DNA from: Candidatus Aenigmatarchaeota archaeon
GTDB taxonomy: Archaea > EX4484-52 > B79-G9
Assembly (NCBI GenBank): GCA_023142905.1
Contig: JAGLIP010000041.1
Location: forward strand, 1-6,934
DNA: 6,934 nucleotides
Direction: 5' to 3'
Under the pieces are notes generated by a model. The model was not told where the DNA came from. It was given only the letters and a program-made list of their open reading frames with translations, and made no database searches. Shown here piece after piece: positions 6,547 to 6,934 of the stretch (positions are counted from its first letter, which is position 1; each line of letters starts with the position of its first letter). Made by a program: the position numbers and the translations under genes.

Positions 6547-6573
6547 CGGCACAAAACACAGAGTAACGGCACA
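6544..6573. repeat. Direct repeat TAACGGCACA, 20-base spacing
   Basis: The ten-base sequence occurs at 6544-6553 and 6564-6573, start to start 20 bases, close to two helical turns. The first copy includes the stop codon of the exchanger. Both lie 17-45 bases upstream of the TATA box of the putative RNA gene, a plausible place for an activator or repressor dimer. The regulatory role is inference. Confidence 0.4.
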
Positions 6574-6589
6574 TAAGTGTCTGGTTTTC

Positions 6590-6597
6590 TTTATATC
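6590..6597 (+). promoter_or_regulatory. TATA box of the putative structured RNA
   Basis: TTTATATC preceded by a T/C-rich stretch. By the spacing seen elsewhere in the window, transcription would begin near A6621, ten bases before the first GC-rich hairpin. Confidence 0.45.
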
Positions 6598-6639
6598 TGC
6601 TACAGAACAAAAGTCTTTTTAGAAAAATAAGGCGTGAGG

Positions 6640-6742
6640 GCTTCAAAGGCACTATGCCCCGAAAGAACCCCTCACACGCTTTTAAGGGAGGTATACAAAT
6701 ATGAGCGGAATTGAATTATGGACCTGTGCGCTTCAAAGGCAC
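6640..6742 (+). repeat. 13-base repeat GCTTCAAAGGCAC in two hairpins
   Basis: Exact copies at 6640-6652 and 6730-6742, 90 bases apart. In the second copy GCTTCAAAG is the loop and GCAC starts the closing strand. In the first it forms the upper strand of hairpin 1. A third hairpin has the related loop region GTCAAAGAC (6758-6766 region). The copies are in different reading frames, so the repetition is at the nucleic-acid level and not in a protein. Confidence 0.5.
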
Positions 6743-6793
6743 AGGGATGACATTTGCGTCAAAGACGCAATGAAACATATTTGGATGGCCTAA
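6701..6793 (+). CDS. Possible 30-residue mini-ORF with a Shine-Dalgarno sequence
   Basis: Reads MSGIELWTCALQRHRDDICV and ends ...KHIWMA, then TAA. GGAGGT (6687-6692) precedes the ATG by eight bases, an ideal Shine-Dalgarno placement and the only good one in the window. Its ATG overlaps, as ATGA, the TGA of a 16-residue frame at 6654-6704 (MPRKNPSHAFKGGIQI), the arrangement of translationally coupled genes. Against coding: the same bases form two perfect 7-bp hairpins, codon use is unlike the neighbours, and the peptide resembles nothing I know. It may be a small protein, a leader peptide, or chance within an RNA gene. Confidence 0.22.
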   Translation: MSGIELWTCALQRHRDDICVKDAMKHIWMA

Positions 6794-6821
6794 ATATTCC
6801 TTAAGCCCACCCAGGCTTTCT

Positions 6822-6858
6822 AAAGTGCGGCAGTTTACTGCTGCACTTTCTTTTTCTC
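6822..6858 (+). terminator. Strong intrinsic-type terminator for the + strand RNA
   Basis: AAAGTGC plus GGCAG (6822-6833) pairs with CTGCT plus GCACTTT (6838-6849): 12 base pairs including one G-U, tetraloop TTTA, followed by TTTCTTTTTCT. It is well formed even by bacterial standards and marks the 3' end of the putative RNA. The - strand has no T tract after the hairpin, so it serves + transcripts. The stop codon of the right-edge gene lies in the loop. Confidence 0.65.
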
Positions 6859-6934
6859 GTTAAATGCCAGCATTTTGTTTATTCTTTCAACTTCTTTCCA
6901 GTTGTTTCTCTCAGCAGCCATATTTTTCATTTTT
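6835..6934 (-). CDS. C-terminal end of an unidentified gene running off the right edge
   Basis: A - strand frame is open from the right edge to TAA at 6835-6837, giving at least 32 residues that end NEKKKVQQ. The visible part contains MAAERNNWKEVERINKMLAF and is charged, amphipathic and helix-like, followed by a lysine-rich tail. Candidate in-frame ATGs are visible (6928-6930 and 6919-6921), so the gene could be very short, but it is more likely the tail of a longer one. Too little is present to name it. It converges on the putative RNA gene, and its stop codon sits in the loop of that RNA's terminator. Confidence 0.5.
   Translation of the reverse strand, partial: KMKNMAAERNNWKEVERINKMLAFNEKKKVQQ

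Larger units (their letters stand above)
6621..6858 (+). ncRNA. Putative structured non-coding RNA of about 240 nt, family not recognised
   Basis: The region between the exchanger and the right-edge gene folds into successive hairpins. Hairpin 1 pairs 6632-6640 with 6669-6679 (GCG/CGC, a two-base bulge, TGAGGG/CCCTCA), with inner pairing GGC/GCC (6648-6650, 6656-6658). Hairpin 2 pairs CCTGTGC (6723-6729) with GCACAGG (6739-6745). Hairpin 3 pairs TTGCGTC (6754-6760) with GACGCAA (6764-6770). Hairpin 4 pairs AAGCC (6803-6807) with GGCTT (6814-6818). A 12-bp terminator hairpin closes it (6822-6849). Bases 6631-6680 are 60% GC in an AT-rich setting. GCTTCAAAGGCAC occurs in hairpins 1 and 2. I see no RNase P, SRP, tRNA or C/D-box signature. 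Ends are estimated from the TATA box and T tract. It could alternatively be an mRNA leader for the mini-ORFs at 6654-6793. Confidence 0.5.

Noticed and set aside
6621..6858. RNase P RNA, SRP RNA or C/D-box guide as identity of the structured region
   Set aside because: The conserved cores I would expect (RNase P GAAAGUCC and ACAGAACCC-type regions, the SRP helix 8 GGAA tetraloop motif, box C RUGAUGA with box D CUGA) were not found by eye.
1..6934. CRISPR array, insertion sequence, integrase or toxin-antitoxin system
   Set aside because: No regularly spaced repeats, terminal inverted repeats, transposase or integrase motifs, or recognised toxin families were seen.

Overview
The window looks like a piece of an AT-rich archaeal genome, probably from an uncultivated lineage. 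The main evidence is promoter architecture. Nearly every gene has an AT-rich box (TATATAAA, TATAAAAA, ATATAAAA, TTTTAAAA and similar) centred about 25-28 bases upstream of its start codon and no Shine-Dalgarno sequence. This is the arrangement of leaderless archaeal mRNAs with a TATA/TFB promoter. The protein families fit (an archaeal-type tRNA-dihydrouridine synthase, a CaCA exchanger, a GT4 glycosyltransferase). The compact gene packing would suit a DPANN or similar small-genome archaeon, but no marker here fixes the lineage.

Layout from left to right: (1) a possible 3' gene remnant on + at 16-183. (2) A GT4-type glycosyltransferase on + (211-1314), ending convergently against the next gene at a perfect palindrome flanked by T-rich DNA on both strands. 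(3) A - strand pair of a ten-helix DMT/GRP-like transporter (1339-2235) and tRNA-dihydrouridine synthase (2266-3243). (4) A divergent promoter region leading to an unrecognised 439-residue protein on + (3343-4662), with a winged-helix-like N-terminus and a late four-cysteine cluster. (5) Two unrecognised small proteins on - (4691-5011 and 5036-5491). (6) A divergent promoter and a CaCA-family Na+/Ca2+ exchanger on + (5593-6546). (7) A 288-base gap without a conventional gene. (8) The C-terminal end of a - strand gene running off the right edge (6835-6934).

The most interesting part is the gap after the exchanger (about 6547-6860). It has its own TATA box, GC-rich hairpins in an AT-rich background, a 13-base sequence repeated in two of the hairpins, a third hairpin with a related loop, and a strong terminator-like hairpin followed by a T tract. 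I read it as a structured non-coding RNA of about 240 nt that I cannot assign to a known family. Inside it lie two overlapping mini-ORFs (ATGA overlap), the second with the only well-placed Shine-Dalgarno sequence in the window, so a leader or dual-function RNA is also possible. A 10-base direct repeat at 20-base spacing sits just upstream of its promoter.

The genes do not form one pathway: the window mixes glycan synthesis, transport, tRNA modification and unknowns, mostly as single-gene transcription units. A recurring feature is that the TATA box of a downstream gene contains or abuts the TAA stop codon of the gene before it, which shows how tightly the genome is packed.
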